NCBI GenBank assembly: GCA_039881145.1
Contig: JAYKKI010000088.1
Coordinates: 2,395,501 to 2,459,500 of the forward strand
Reading direction: 5' to 3'
Length of the DNA: 64,000 nt
Source of the DNA: Druceiella hillmani
Taxonomy: Eukaryota; Arthropoda; Insecta; Lepidoptera; Hepialidae
Shown: positions 23,455 to 35,626 of the stretch, piece by piece
Layout of the letters: the number at the start of each line of letters is the position of its first letter
Numbering within the stretch: position 1 is the stretch's first letter
Notes under the pieces: generated by a model
Database searches by the model: none
The model's input: the letters and a program-made list of their open reading frames with translations, nothing else
What the model was told of the DNA's origin: nothing
Position numbers and translations under genes: made by a program

Positions 23455-24249
23455 AATTATCTTTTGGCCATTATCATACCAGATTTTTATCTGTTGTTTT
23501 TTTCTATTTTGGAGTTATACACCTCTATAAAAACACCCATTATAAATAGTTTTTTAAAAATGGTTAAAGAAATTTTGTTTCTAAACCTAAGATTTATATA
23601 TAAGCAGAAAATTGGTTTTATGGCATAGTTAATATAAAAAAATAAAGGAAACCATAAACGTTATAGCTAATTGGAGCCTAGCAATTACTTTGAGCGAATT
23701 TATACATAATAGCGTATATGAGTTAAGTTTCGCATAACATTTGCTGCTAAATCCCTCCGGGCCGAACTTTTTGATTAGTTACATTTGAAAACTGATTGCG
23801 AAAGTTGAAATGAAACGAACATTTGGGACATGCTTTCGAGTTGTATCATTTTGCGTTATTTATTTGTTGGTACTTGGCATTCAGTTATACTGTACCATCG
23901 AGTTTTGATGTTATAGATCTAATGATAAGCTAATAATCAAGTCTGAAAAGTTTTGACACGACTAAGGGCGACATAAATCTGCCTTTTAACAAAATCGGGG
24001 TACAATGAATGAGTCGGAAGATGGTAACAGACAATTTTTAGTGATGAGAAGCAAACTTATTTTATTTTGAGTTATCTTGACGTTAGAATTTTCACCTTAC
24101 GTTCCTTCTTGCTTTCTTGCTTGGTTTCAGTAAATCATTAGTGGATATTTTATTAAAACTAATTTAAACAAATTTTTGAGGTTAGTTGTTTTGGATTCCT
24201 TATAACCTTCTTTTTCAACTGATACCCCACATGATATAGGAAATGAAGA
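23455..24249. other. A+T-rich DNA, nothing recognised
   Basis: No frame, element or RNA is supported. Confidence 0.45.
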
Positions 24250-24440
24250 AAATTTCGATTATTTTGTTTGACAGCGTCAAATTAGAAAATTATTGAAATA
24301 TGCTTTATTACTACGTCAAATTTAAAGTTTCTGCGTCAAACAATTTCTGAAAACAATTGTTGTGACAGACGGATGGACGGATGCAAGTGATTCTATAAGG
24401 GTTTCATTTCTTTCCTTTTGAGGTACGGAATATGAAGGGT
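24250..24440 (-). repeat. GGGTTCCGT-family repeat, inverted
   Basis: Minus-strand 'tcaaaaggaaagaaatgaaac', 'catccgtccatccgtctgtc', 'acaacaattgttttcagaaa' near 24425-24340. Degenerate. Confidence 0.65.
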
Positions 24441-26255
24441 TTTCAATATAAATTTACACATTAAAACATCATTCGACATGCACAGTAAAGGTATAGTTAC
24501 TGTCGAAAAATTACACATGATTGCTGTAATACAGTATTATAAAAAATGGTAAAGAAATTAGCAGTTGTTACATAAACATGTACATCGTTAGAAAATATAT
24601 TCAATTGTATTTGGGTGGACAGTCATTGAGGAGATGTGATAATTAGAGGCAAACTTATATTTAAAATAATCTATATCGAAGTATTTGTTCAAAAATATAA
24701 CATTACAAAGTTCGCAAAGAAAGACGAACACAAGTTTCTCGTTTTTATATTTCTTTGAATAGTGTATTCGTATTTCTTCGTGAACTTGAGAATCTTTGTA
24801 TCCAAATAACTTTGAATCTTGCAAACAAGCAAATATTTTGTACAGCAGACGAACACTTTCACATATAAAACGTGCACATATTACTCCTTTATTTCTTAAA
24901 GTCTGAAACGGAAATATGCAACGATGTTTTAAGCAAGATTGTACATAAACATTTAATAAGATAAGAATAAAACATTTTAATCGAACTAGCTTGTTAGTTA
25001 AATTTGGAATGGCATTTAAATACCAGTTCAAATTATTTAGGTGCTCTTGTAATATTTTCAAGTAAGCAATACGGTAGTTGACTTATTCTAAATATTGATA
25101 TTTTTCGTACAATATTGTGAAATATAAGTTAATTAAAAACCAGTCTTGAAAAAAATTCAGAAATTGATTGAAAAATAAGCCAGTTATAGATTTCTAAATT
25201 TTAAGATACAGATAGAGTTGTTTATATCCCTGTCTCTTTTCTTCTTATAGAATATAATGTGCAATATTAAAAATGACCTCACAATACAGTATTGTCGTCT
25301 TTGATTAAAGGTTAAACTTTGGTTTTATAACTCGGTCAATTTTTGAGATTATAAAAAAAATTTTTCGCTCTTCATCAGCTTGTACCTTGTTATTTGCTGA
25401 AAATTAGGTAACTAAAATTATATACTTGAGAGTGCCAGATTTTTCGTTCCATGCCTTGTCTTTCCTAGTCGAAGCGAAAAGAATCATAGTACCATTTAAT
25501 ACCACTTGCAGCAAGTCTGCTAAATTAATTTCGTAAAGGATTCTCCGACTTCCAATCACAATGAGCAGGGATAGACCTAGGTTAATTACCAAAACCATTT
25601 TTTTAATTCAATGATTAATCAGATCCGCTTCAAGAACATAAATGGGTGCTGAAACAGGAGTAGTACTGCTTGTAGATCATTTGTATGCAAGTGATGATGA
25701 ACATGAAGATTTTTGATGATCGTGTTTATAAGAAATTTAAAGAGGAGTTGGGGAGAACTCAAGATGGACATCAGCTACAGAATCAACTCATTTATAATAC
25801 GTATTAAAAGTTTTAACATATTTGATGATAATAAAGATGGAATATAAAATAATTTTAAGAAGGTAAGAATCATCAAGTGTTTTAAGTCAAACAAGAAAAA
25901 TGTTAATGGCTGTAGAAATGATTGCATTAGTGTAGACAAGAAGCACTCGGATTGTAATTTATGACTCTTTTATAGCTTAGAGCAGTAATAGTAATCGTAA
26001 ATAGTATATTAAGTGTACTATTACTGCGTTAAGCTATAATTTTAAAAAAATATTATTTCTCCAGAATAAAAAAATTAAAAATTAAAAGTCTGTAATTAGT
26101 ACATCCAATTAGAAAACCAGACTGAAGAAAATTGAAAAGTTAATTGGAATATAGAGTATTATTTAGTTGGGAAAATTGGTTAATTGGTTAAGAATGTTTT
26201 ATAATAACATTTCAAGATCCCCAATTTTTATTTTTCTTTGGTAATTTTTTTCTCT
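24441..26255. other. A+T-rich DNA, no convincing gene
   Basis: A 157-codon frame (24588-25061, minus) is open here, unusually long for such A+T-rich DNA. It has no recognisable domain, is rich in Phe/Tyr/Lys/Ile, and its middle (24733-24830) matches the 'tttgaatcttgtatttg' degenerate repeat of 26.9-27.5 kb. I take it as a chance frame in repeat DNA. No other feature is supported. Confidence 0.4.
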
Positions 26256-26261
26256 TTAATG

Positions 26262-26900
26262 CCATTTTACAATTCAGTGCCAATATGAACGTAATATTGC
26301 ATTGCTGAAAAATTCAGTATAAAACAAGTTTAGGATGTAAAGGCCATTTTACAATTCAGTGCCAATATGAACGTAATACTGCAATGCTGAAAAATTTTGT
26401 CTAAAAAAAAGTTAATACTATTTAGGATAAAAAACAACAAATATTCGATGTTACAGGTATTTATTCTAATGTTGTGAATCGAACAGTAGAGTACGTCGAA
26501 ATAGGTCAGCTCTTTCAGTACTGAATTATGCAAATGCAGCATGTAACCTATCGGGGTCACAATAGGCTGTTCATACGTGTACACGTTAGTTGCAGGGAGA
26601 TATATCTGAACATGTTCAAAACGAAAAGCGAGGGAAATTTTTGTGAAAAATATCTATACATTTAAAATTTAAAAAAATTAGAATGAATCTTGTATTGATG
26701 CTTGCTGTATTTATGAGTCTCGTATTTATATTTCTTTCAATCTCATTTAGTATTCCTTTGAGTCTTTTGTTTGCATTCAGCATGTGAACTTTCGGGGCCA
26801 CAGTCGGCTGTTCATACAATGTACACGTTACTTGCAGAGAGATATATCTGAATATGTTCAAAACGAAAAGCGAGGGAAATTTTTGTGAATAATATCTATA
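26262..26900 (+). repeat. Local duplications, 79 bp and about 240 bp
   Basis: 'ccattttacaattcagtgcc' with 'aatatgaacgtaat' occurs at 26262 and 26344. A larger unit with 'ggctgttcata', 'gtacacgtta', 'gagatatatctgaa', 'atgttcaaaacgaaaagcga' and 'gggaaatttttgtga' occurs at about 26537 and 26776. Short minus-strand frames differ between copies. Confidence 0.85.
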
Positions 26901-26929
26901 TATTTAAAATTTAAAAAAAAATATAATGA

Positions 26930-27545
26930 ATCTTGTATTAATATTTCCTGTATTTATGAGTTTCGTATTTTATATTCCTCTCAATCTTATTTTGTATTCT
27001 TTTGAATATTTTGTTTGCATTTTCTCATGAATTTGTAATTCTTGATTTTTTATTCTTTTGAATCTTGTATTGGTATTCCTTTGTATTTTGTATTTGCATT
27101 TCTTTATGAACGCGTTAATCTCAAATTTTTCTTCTTTTAAATCTCGTATTTATTTTTCTTTGAATCTCGTATTTGTATTTCCTTATGAACTTGTGAGCAT
27201 TTTAGTTTTATTCCTTGAAATTCTGAATTTGCATTTCCTTATGAACTTGTTACTCTTGTATTAGTATACTTATGAATATAAATTTCCTCATGAAGTTACG
27301 AATCTTACGGTTAGATTTCTTTTAATTTTATGTTTGTATTTCTTTATGAACTTATGAATATTCTTTTTATATTCCTTTGAATCTTGGGCTTATAAACCTA
27401 TAAAACATGTATATTTATTCCCTTAAATCTAGTATTTTATTTCTTACACTTGTGAATTTTGTATTCATATTCGTTTGAACTTTGTAATTTGTATTTTATT
27501 ATCGACTTGTGAATTTTGCACCTATGTTCCATTTAACCAAGCAGA
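26930..27545 (+). repeat. Degenerate low-complexity array
   Basis: Loose repeats of 'gaatcttgtatttgtatttc' and 'ctttatgaacttgtgaat', unit roughly 25-35 bp, heavily diverged. T-rich on this strand throughout. Confidence 0.7.
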
Positions 27546-28245
27546 ATAACAGATAAATTTTACAAGAAGCATAATATTGTCAGGTCTAAAATTCAAATAT
27601 ATTACAAGGAGAAAAATATCGTTTTTTTACATCAAGGATACAAATATAAAGATTTGATGTTATTTTAAAAATTATATTTAAGTAAAATATTAAAAAAAAT
27701 ACATTTAAATAGGTCATTTAAAGCACGTTAGAATTGTTGATCCAACTTGGAGTAGCATCCCTTATATACATAACTTCACCAACGAATATATAATTTAAGT
27801 GTATGTTCAATCATATTTTGAAGTAAGCTGTTAGAGATGTGAAACTACATATTATACATTATGATTGAAAAATTAAAGAAAGTATTTAAAAATAACTACG
27901 ATATAAGGTTAAATATTTTCCTTCCTGCTCACACAATCTTTGTCGATAAAAAATCGCCTCCGATAATGACGGAATATTCAACGCCCACTTCACGGAAACG
28001 GAAATGAGATTCGATCGCTTGCCGAAATCTAGCGGAAGCATGAAATTTCGGCAGAGACGACTTCCGGCAAATTTCGCGTGCCGCAGTGACCTTTGCGATG
28101 TAGCGTTATTAGTGAGGGTGTGAGTGTTGGCTATTCTCTGATATACTTTTGTTTATATTTGTTGGAAGAATCGACACGGCTATGAGGAAATGAAATATGG
28201 AAATTTATTTATAGGTAATAACATTTATAGCCATACATACTTCAT
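27546..28245. other. A+T-rich DNA with one inverted repeat head
   Basis: No gene. At about 27985-28065, 'cacggaaacggaaatgagat', 'tcgatcgcttgccgaaatct' and 'agcggaa' form an inverted copy of the head of segment P (18230, 19055). Confidence 0.5.
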
Positions 28246-28249
28246 TTTT

Positions 28250-28795
28250 CAGCAGAGAGCCACATCAATCACCATGTTGCACTGGTCACATAGTCTCAAA
28301 TAGAAACTAACAGACTATTGATAATGGTAATTTAAACAATTGCAATGATAAACTAATTAAAAACTTATGAGTTTTTATTTACTTTTGCTTTCTAGCTGTG
28401 CTTTATAGCTATAAACCATTTTTAATGATTTGGGAAAAGTGTAGTAAGTAGATGTAGTAATGAGTTTTAAATCCTTTTACAAAAAGTATCGTAAATTTTC
28501 CGATATTGTTTTAATAATAGTCATTTTATAGAAACAGTTCATATTTCGATGTTATATTTTTGGAAGTAACATTTTTTGATCATATTTCAATGTTACATTT
28601 TTGGAAGTAACATGAAAGTCTAGTAGAGAGCCACGTCTGCACTGGTCACACAGTCTCGAATAGAAACGAACAGACAGCATAACAAGTATTCAAAATTTTC
28701 CGATTTAGTTTTAATAATAGTAATTTTATAGAAACAGTTCATATTTCGATGTTACATTTTTTGGAAGTACCACTTTTTGATAGTGACATACATTA
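28250..28795 (+). repeat. Imperfect tandem duplication
   Basis: 'gagagccac', 'tgcactggtcaca', 'agtctc...atagaaac' recur at 28253 and 28624. 'aaattttccgat' with 'ttttaataatag' and 'ttatagaaacagttcatatt' recurs at 28492 and 28689, each followed by 'tttggaagta'. The unit is about 200-370 bp with an internal deletion. Confidence 0.85.
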
Positions 28796-29298
28796 TGAGG
28801 TAAAACGTGAATAGGTTAAATTTACGGAGTATAAGGATAAATACCGCCGCATTCCCCACTTCTATTCTTTCAGTCACTACAATAGCAATGACAGTGTTTA
28901 TCACTATAGCAGAAAATTTCCTTTAACTTTACGTAAAGGTTACATGCATTTTCGTAACACATATTAACAAGAGAACTCTGTTAGTAACTATGGTTATCGC
29001 AAAAACAAATAAAAATATATTATTTAACTTAATTAATTGCAAAAAAATAGTTAGTTTATTAAAATTTTTACTCAATTTATTGGGGCAACTAGTATCAGGT
29101 AAAGGCTTCTTCCATTGTTTCCTTTTTCTTTTTTGTGGAAATGTTATACATCTTCTTCCTTAGGTTTTTATATAGGCAAGTGACTTGAATGAGGTTAATT
29201 ATTAAATATATTTGCCGTTAATCTTGAAGAAATTCATTATTCACAATTAAGTGAAACTACGTGGTGTAGTATTGTCTCTACTTTATTTAAGTTCTTTA

Positions 29299-29339
29299 CC
29301 ACGACCTAGGTTTCGTTGTATCAGAACATCTTCAGGTGG
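29299..29339 (-). ncRNA. Type I hammerhead ribozyme motif (element B, left arm)
   Basis: Minus strand: CCAC, CUGAAGAU, helix II GUUCU-GAU-ACAAC (one C-C mismatch), GAAA, palindromic ACCUAGGU, C17, GUGG. The core is intact apart from the weakened helix II. Confidence 0.7.
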
Positions 29340-29388
29340 ACTATAAGCAAAGATCTTTGGACTATTAGCAAGTATCTTTGCTAATAGC

Positions 29389-29429
29389 CCACCTGAAGTT
29401 GTTGTAATGCAACGAAAGCTAGGTCGTGG
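29389..29429 (+). ncRNA. Degraded hammerhead motif (element B, right arm)
   Basis: Plus strand: CCAC, CUGAAGUU (the core GA becomes GU, changing A9), helix II GUUGU-AAU-GCAAC, GAAA, GCUAGGU, C, GUGG. The A9 change and the broken helix III palindrome suggest loss of activity. Confidence 0.65.
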
Positions 29430-29497
29430 TAAAGAAATTAAAGAAAGTAGAAAAAATACTACATCACGTAGTTTCATTTAATTGTGTGGTTAATTAT

Positions 29498-30165
29498 GTA
29501 ATTTTTTATTTGTGTGTCTAGTCTGGTTATTCTATCTGTGATTGATTAAAACTCAATTATATGTGATTTCAGATGGTCTTTCTACATAAAATTCCACTTT
29601 ATTATATCTACTTGTAATGCCTGTATTCATAAAAAATATGGCATGTCCTTCCATTATTTTTGTGCCGGTCAATTTTCCCAGAACGTCCCATTTTATATCA
29701 ATCATAGCATATGCCAATTTAGCTTTTCTCTCTATTACAATACGGGATATAAAAATTCGAATTCTTCAAAAACTGGCCAAAGCTGTATTTTTCTCAGTAG
29801 CTGTATTACATAATACGAAAGAATTTACGTAAAAGTTACACGTATTAACAAAGGAAACGAAAACAATTCAAGAAAATTTTGCTGTAGAAATAATTTCAGA
29901 TTCAAACATCAAGTTGCAGTGAAAATAATATTCTAATAAATTCTTCCAATTTATCTCAGATTCGAGATTCCATTGAAACTTATTTCGGATAACAATTTAT
30001 ATAATTTTAGAATGCAATATTGATAGCGAGCTTATTAAATATGGATAGCGAGCTCATTAATAGATCATGTTAGGTAACGTAGAGAAGAAAATCAAGAGAT
30101 TTCATTTTTGCTGATTAATTAAAATTTTTATCTGGAGAACCCAGCTGACCGTGAGCCACCAGATC
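29498..30165. other. A+T-rich DNA, nothing recognised
   Basis: No gene or element is supported. 'tagcgagct(c/t)attaa' is repeated near 30025 and 30046. Confidence 0.45.
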
Positions 30166-30169
30166 TTAG

Positions 30170-31030
30170 AATCCATGTTTAATATAGGAAGGATCGTTAA
30201 AAATATTCGACTCTAAGTTTAAGGTATGATGGATTATTAAAGATCTTAGAATTTATATACGTTTAATATATAATGGATTATTACAGATTTTCGAAATTAT
30301 GTTTAATATATGAAGGATTATTAAAGATCTTCGACTCAATTTTTAAGATATGAAGGATTGCTAAAGAGTTAGAAATCTATGTTTAAGGTATGAATGATTC
30401 ATAAAGTCTTAGAATGTGTGTTTAATATATGAGGAATTATTAAAGATCTTTGAATTTATGCTTAAGATATAAAAGATTATTAAAGATCTTAGAATCTATG
30501 TTTAAGGTATAAAGGATTATTAAAGAACTTAAAATGTAGGTTTAAGATATGTAGCATTATTAAAGATCTTGGGATCTGTTTAAGGTATGAAGGATTATTT
30601 AATATCTTCGAATTTATGTGTAAGATTTGAATGACTATTGAATATCTTCGAATCTATGTTTAAGATAAGAAGGATTATTGAAGATATTCGAATCTGTGTT
30701 TAAGATAAGAAGGATTATTAAAGATCTTGGGATCTGTGTTTAAGATATGCAGGTTTGTTAAAGATCTTGGAATCTACAGTTAAGATATGAAGGGTTATTA
30801 AAGACTTTAGAATCTACGTTTAAGATATGAAGAATTATTGAAGATCTTCGAATCCATATTCTAATTATGAAGGGTTGTTAAAGATCTTAGAATCTACGTT
30901 TAAGACACGAGATATTATTAAATATCTTCGAATCTATGTTTAAGAAATAAAGTATTGTTAAAGGTCTTAGAATCAACATTTAAAATATCAAGGATTATTA
31001 AAGATCTCAGAAAGTACCATGTTTAAGATA
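30170..31030 (+). repeat. Tandem array, about 40-bp unit, roughly 20 copies
   Basis: Unit consensus by eye: 'gatatgaaggattattaaag' followed by 'atcttagaatctatgtttaa'. Units keep length and order with scattered substitutions (agatctt versus atatcttc, gaatcta versus gaatttat). Stops occur in all frames. Confidence 0.95.
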
Positions 31031-31039
31031 TGAAGGAAT

Positions 31040-31195
31040 AGGAAAAGTGTCTCAAAAAGTCGGAGTAGGTATCTAAATTCGTATGATTTCGCTGGTCTGG
31101 AATCCGGTGGCAACTCAGGTTCGAATATTTGTAAATGCCAACAGATGCATTCCGATTATAGATGAGAGGATGTTAGAGTTTGAAAGTACAGATTG
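31040..31195 (+). repeat. Truncated, diverged fragment of repeat X
   Basis: 'aggtatctaaattcgtatga', 'ttcgctggtctggaatccgg', 'tggcaactcaggttcg' and 'gtaaatgccaacagatgcat' match the core of X (for example 32825-32930) with many differences. An older copy than X1-X3. Confidence 0.8.
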
Positions 31196-31463
31196 CACTA
31201 ATAATGAAATAATAATTAAGTAAGTCGTGATGAACGTTCAAAAATTTCGCAATATTTTATGACTTCGAGAATTAAACGTATGTACAAGTCATACAATTTT
31301 TTTACCTTATTCGGTAATTGTTTGGTTGGTTTTAAATAATGGATATCTCCATAAATCGTGGTGGTCAGAAGAGTAATTGATAAAAATTTACATTTATTTG
31401 TAGTGTAAAAACTGCTGTGGATGGATTAAGAAAGTATGTTTGGAAGATATACTGTAAAAAAAC

Positions 31464-31488
<25 letters not shown>
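31464..31488. repeat. Short (TA)n microsatellite
   Basis: Pure TA tract of about 25 bp, ending in catatttg. Confidence 0.9.
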
Positions 31489-31494
<6 letters not shown>

Positions 31495-32088
31495 TTGTAA
31501 GAAAAAAATTAGAAAGCATTTAAAAGCCTAATGAGATACTGATGAAACTTTGAGGAAAGATATATTTGGTATCTAAACTTTTCCTGAACTTTGAAAACAC
31601 TTATTAAATAGATTAAAAATTAATTGTTTCTTCAATCTTTTCCATCTACGTTGTGTACACCGTTGACTACATTTAGTATTCGTATTTTGAAACACTTTTT
31701 GAATATATTTGTCTGGAGACTGATTCAAAATAAATTTAACTTTTTCCTGCATTAACTGCGAAAAGTTTCCATCTAATTTTAAGATTCTGAATATAATTAT
31801 TTTATCTGTTTAAATAACGTACGGTAAACGAACTTCCACTCTACGGAAAAATCGTTATTTTATATCAAATGTACGTTGTGACTATAAAAATAATGTAAAG
31901 ATACCAAAAACGTGACTATAGAAATCGGTAAAAGGGATTTCTAATTTAGCATAAATTCTTTTTGAAATGAAGAAAAAGTATTTTGTTACCAAGGACATGT
32001 TGATAGAAATAGTCCTAATATAGCATTTTATCAAGTAAGTAGTTTGATATGGTTTTGGTAAATCGTACATAATACGAAATAATAACAA
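31495..32088. other. A+T-rich DNA, nothing recognised
   Basis: No gene, RNA or clear repeat. Confidence 0.45.
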
Positions 32089-32089
32089 T

Positions 32090-33416
32090 ATTTCTAGGAT
32101 TCCCTATCTCAAAAAGAAAAAGAAAACCCTTATTTAAACTACTTCGTTGTACGTCTGTCGGTATTTTAAGACCCTGTTTCTCAGGAACGCGTGGAGATAT
32201 CAAGTTGAAATTATTATCAAATACTTAGGTCTACCTATACTTAGGCTCCCTTGGAGCTGTAAAATCAAGCTTCTGAGTCAACGTAAGTCAAGAAGAACCC
32301 TAAAAATACGGCCATTTATATCGCATATTTTAAGACTCACAAATAAAGCAAAATCTATAGGATACTTTCCGTTAGCCTAGAATTATGAAATTCAACAACA
32401 AGCAAGGTCTCACAGCAGAAACAAGGAAAAAAAATAATTTTTAGTTATATTGAAAATCATTGATTTTTAGTTACATCACATTAATTTTTTTTTTAAATAT
32501 ATTTTCGTTCTAAAAAATTAAAGTTTTTTAAATAGTTTAATGACATATTACATACAATTAAATGTCCATGAAAGCCTAAATGTGTATGGAACCCTCGTAG
32601 TGCGAGTAGATAGAACACCATTCGTGCATATGTAGATGGACTTGCCGTTACAAAAGCCTTTTTTCTCATTTTCAACCCTTTTTAGATGTCCCCCCCCCCC
32701 CGATCAACCCACCGAGGTATCAAACTTTGCCTTTCAAACATTACCCTTTCTCCACCATTGTGATCGTAAATAAGGCCGGTATCTACCAAGCAAGCTTACA
32801 AAAGCATCTCAAAACGTTGGTATGCGTATCTAAATGCGAATGATTCGCCGGTCTGGGATCGGGTGGTAATTCAAGCTCAAATACTTGTAAATGCCAACAA
32901 ATGCGTTCCGATTGTGGAGGGTGTAGAAAGGCAGTTTCAAAGGCTGACTGGCGGGATGAAGACGGTTGCGGTTAAATTTAAATCTTCATTATTTCCATCC
33001 GACGTTTGCTTACGTATTTGCTTTAGTTTACATCGTCTGGTACTATGTTCCGATAACGCTGCTTATAATACGATTTGAATATAAAATCTAGTCTTAAATT
33101 ATGTAGTCATAGAACGGTTAATTAAATTTATACGTAGTTCCTATTCATGTCCTGACAGTAATCTTTATTATACTAGGACGCTGAACTCGCTTTGCAAAAA
33201 TTCGTAATGAAGCAATTACATTTTCGCCATTTTGGTGCTGATAGTAAGGGTTCCCAGTAGCGAACGTCTGCGGAATTAATGTTAGAGATGAGACAGTGTG
33301 ACAAAACATATCGATAAAAACTTCGATACTTTAAAATTGTTTGTAGCCTCAAGTTTTCTTCGATTTATTTTTACATTTATACATTTAATTTTCGATGGAC
33401 AGGAATAAAATGTTAG

Positions 33417-33464
<48 letters not shown>

Positions 33465-33501
33465 ATATATATATATACATATATATATATATAAACAAAT
33501 T

Positions 33502-33558
<57 letters not shown>

Positions 33559-34000
33559 AACAAAAGCAATATCGAATGAGAATTAATTGATTACAATTAT
33601 TGGCGAGCCCAAATCTTCCATGTCAAAAAAATTTCGTACATTAACACTTGTAATATTTAGCAAATAATTTTTTATTGCTGCGTTCAGATGTATATAAATA
33701 TATTTTGCGTTAATTTGTCTTAATAATATCTGAAAGTGGCTATTATAGATATCCGACACTAACTATGAGTGTGTCTTTATTGTTAAATGTAGTCTTTATT
33801 GTTAAATACCAAAGATTCCTTAAATTAGTCTCACAAATCAGGAAATAATGTTATCAATTTATATCTAAGATCGTTAAGTATTTTTGCAGTTAATACCGTG
33901 GAAATGTTTAATTCCATTGGAAGTTTGCCTTTATTATTTTTACAAGCTTGGTTAAATAATGACTATACCAAGAAACTTGCAGAACATATAGTTGAAACAC
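32090..34000 (+). repeat. Segmental duplication unit X, copy 1
   Basis: The head is a GGGTTCCGT-family repeat ('tctcaaaaagaaaaagaaaac', 'cttcgttgtacgtctgtcgg', 'tttctcaggaacgcgtggag', 'atatcaagttgaaattatta'). It runs through a C-tract (32690-32701), 'aaactttgcctttcaaac', 'ttctccaccattgtgatcgt', then about 1 kb of unique-looking sequence with a (TA)n tract, to 'ctataccaagaaacttgcag'. A frame of about 100 codons (about 32776-33078) is open in X1, X2 and X3, including VEGVERQFQRLTGGMK. Its only candidate start is GTG and most differences between copies change the protein, so I do not call it a gene. Confidence 0.85.
33418..33558. repeat. (TA)n tracts with internal inverted spacing
   Basis: Two long TA tracts flank 'aaacaaattgttta' and 'acatatatatatataaacaaa', so the block tatatataaacaaa is repeated. 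It lies inside X1; X2 has a simpler tract at 35572-35622. Confidence 0.9.
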
Positions 34001-34129
34001 GTCTCTAATTTTAACAACGAATGCTATATCTTACAGAGATTATGAGTCTATTCTTCCAATTTTTTTAACTTCGAATAGCGACAAGCAGTTGCAAAGTATT
34101 TCTTTTTATGTAAATAAAATTCATAACAC

Positions 34130-35568
34130 TATTTTTAGGGTTTCCTACCTCAAAAAGAAAAAGGGAACCCTTTTTTCCCCGTAGTGCGTCTGTCAGTCTG
34201 TCAATGTAGTCTACCGTCCTTTGGAGCTGTAAAAAAATCAAGCTTCTAAGTCAACGCAATCAGAAGAACCCTAAAAATACGGCCATTTAAGCCGCATATT
34301 TTGAGACTCGCAAATAAATGAAAACCTATAGGTTACTTTCCATTGACCTAAAATTATGAAATTTGTTAGGAAGCAAGGTCTCACAGCACAAACAAAGAAA
34401 AAAATTATTTTTTAGTTATATCAAAAAAATATCGAAATCGTTGTTAATTTTTAGTTATGTCGAAAATTGTTAATGTTTAGTTGTATCACATAATTTTTTT
34501 TTAAATATGCGCTTCTGAAATATATGGCAAACAATATATTTTCGTTTTAAAAAATACAAATTTTGTAAATAGTTTAATAACATATTATGTGCCATTAAAT
34601 GTTCATAAATGCCTAAATGTGGATGGAACCCTGGTAAATTTTTTTTACCTAACTCGCTTCGGACACTATCCCTTTTGAGCCGGAAACAGAAAAAGTCGTG
34701 TATATGTAGATGGACTTGCCGTTTAAAAAGCCTTTTTTCTCATTTTCAACCCTTTTTAGATGCCCCCCCCCCCTCCCCCGATCACCCACCGAGGTATCAA
34801 ACTTTGCCTTTCAAACATTACCCTTTCTCCACCATTGTGATCGTAAATAAGGCCGGTACCTACCAAGCAAGCTTACAAAAGCGTTTCAAAACGTTGGTAT
34901 GCGTATCTAAATGCGAATGATTCGCCGGTCTGGGATCGGGTGGTAATTCAAGCTCAGATACTTGTAAATGTCAACAGATGCGTTCCGATTGTGGAGGGTG
35001 TAGAAAGGCAGTTTCAAAGGCTGACTGGCGGGATGAAGGCGGTTGCGGTTAAATTTAAATCTTCATTATTTCCATCCGACGTTTGCTTACGTATTTGCTT
35101 TAGTTTAAATCGTTTGTTACCATGTTTCGATAACACTGCTCATAATACGATTAGAACATAAAATCTAGACTAAGATTATGTAAAGCCATAGAAATATTAA
35201 TTAAATTTAGACGTAGTTCCTATTCATGTGCTGACAGTAATCTCTATTATACTAATACGCTGGACACCTTTCCAAAAAGTCGTAATGAAGCAATTTCATT
35301 TTCGCCATTTTGGCGCTGATAGTAAGCGTTCGCAGTAGTGAGTGTCCACGGAATTAGTGTTAGAGATGAGACAGTGTGACTAAACAAATCGATAAAAACT
35401 TCGATAGAATAAACTTTTATATAGCCTATCAAGTTTTTGTCAATTTATTTATACCATTACTTGTATAAATAAATCGACGAAAATTATCAATATAATATCA
35501 ATAGCAAGCAGATAATTATTAGTGTCGATAATTTAAAATTTTCCATGGGCAGGAATAAGATGTAAGAA

Positions 35569-35626
<58 letters not shown>

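Larger units (their letters stand above)
29203..29487. mobile_element. Palindromic hammerhead-bearing element B
   Basis: Flanked by an exact 10-bp direct repeat ggttaattat (29193-29202 and 29488-29497). It begins 'taaatatatttgccgttaat' and ends 'tagtttcatttaattgtgt', so the outer tail is present only on the left. The arms are complementary over roughly 110 bp. Each arm carries a ribozyme motif facing inward: minus strand at 29299-29339, plus strand at 29389-29429. Read on the minus strand, this copy has the same tail-at-one-end structure as element C. Confidence 0.85.

Noticed and set aside
24588..25061. 157-codon open frame on the minus strand
   Set aside because: No domain, A+T-driven composition (Phe/Tyr/Ile/Lys), and its centre matches the low-complexity repeat at 26.9-27.5 kb. 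No splice or start context supports it.
30170..31030. CRISPR array
   Set aside because: Units are continuous and diverged with no unique spacers, and the DNA is eukaryotic. The other tandem arrays were rejected for the same reason.
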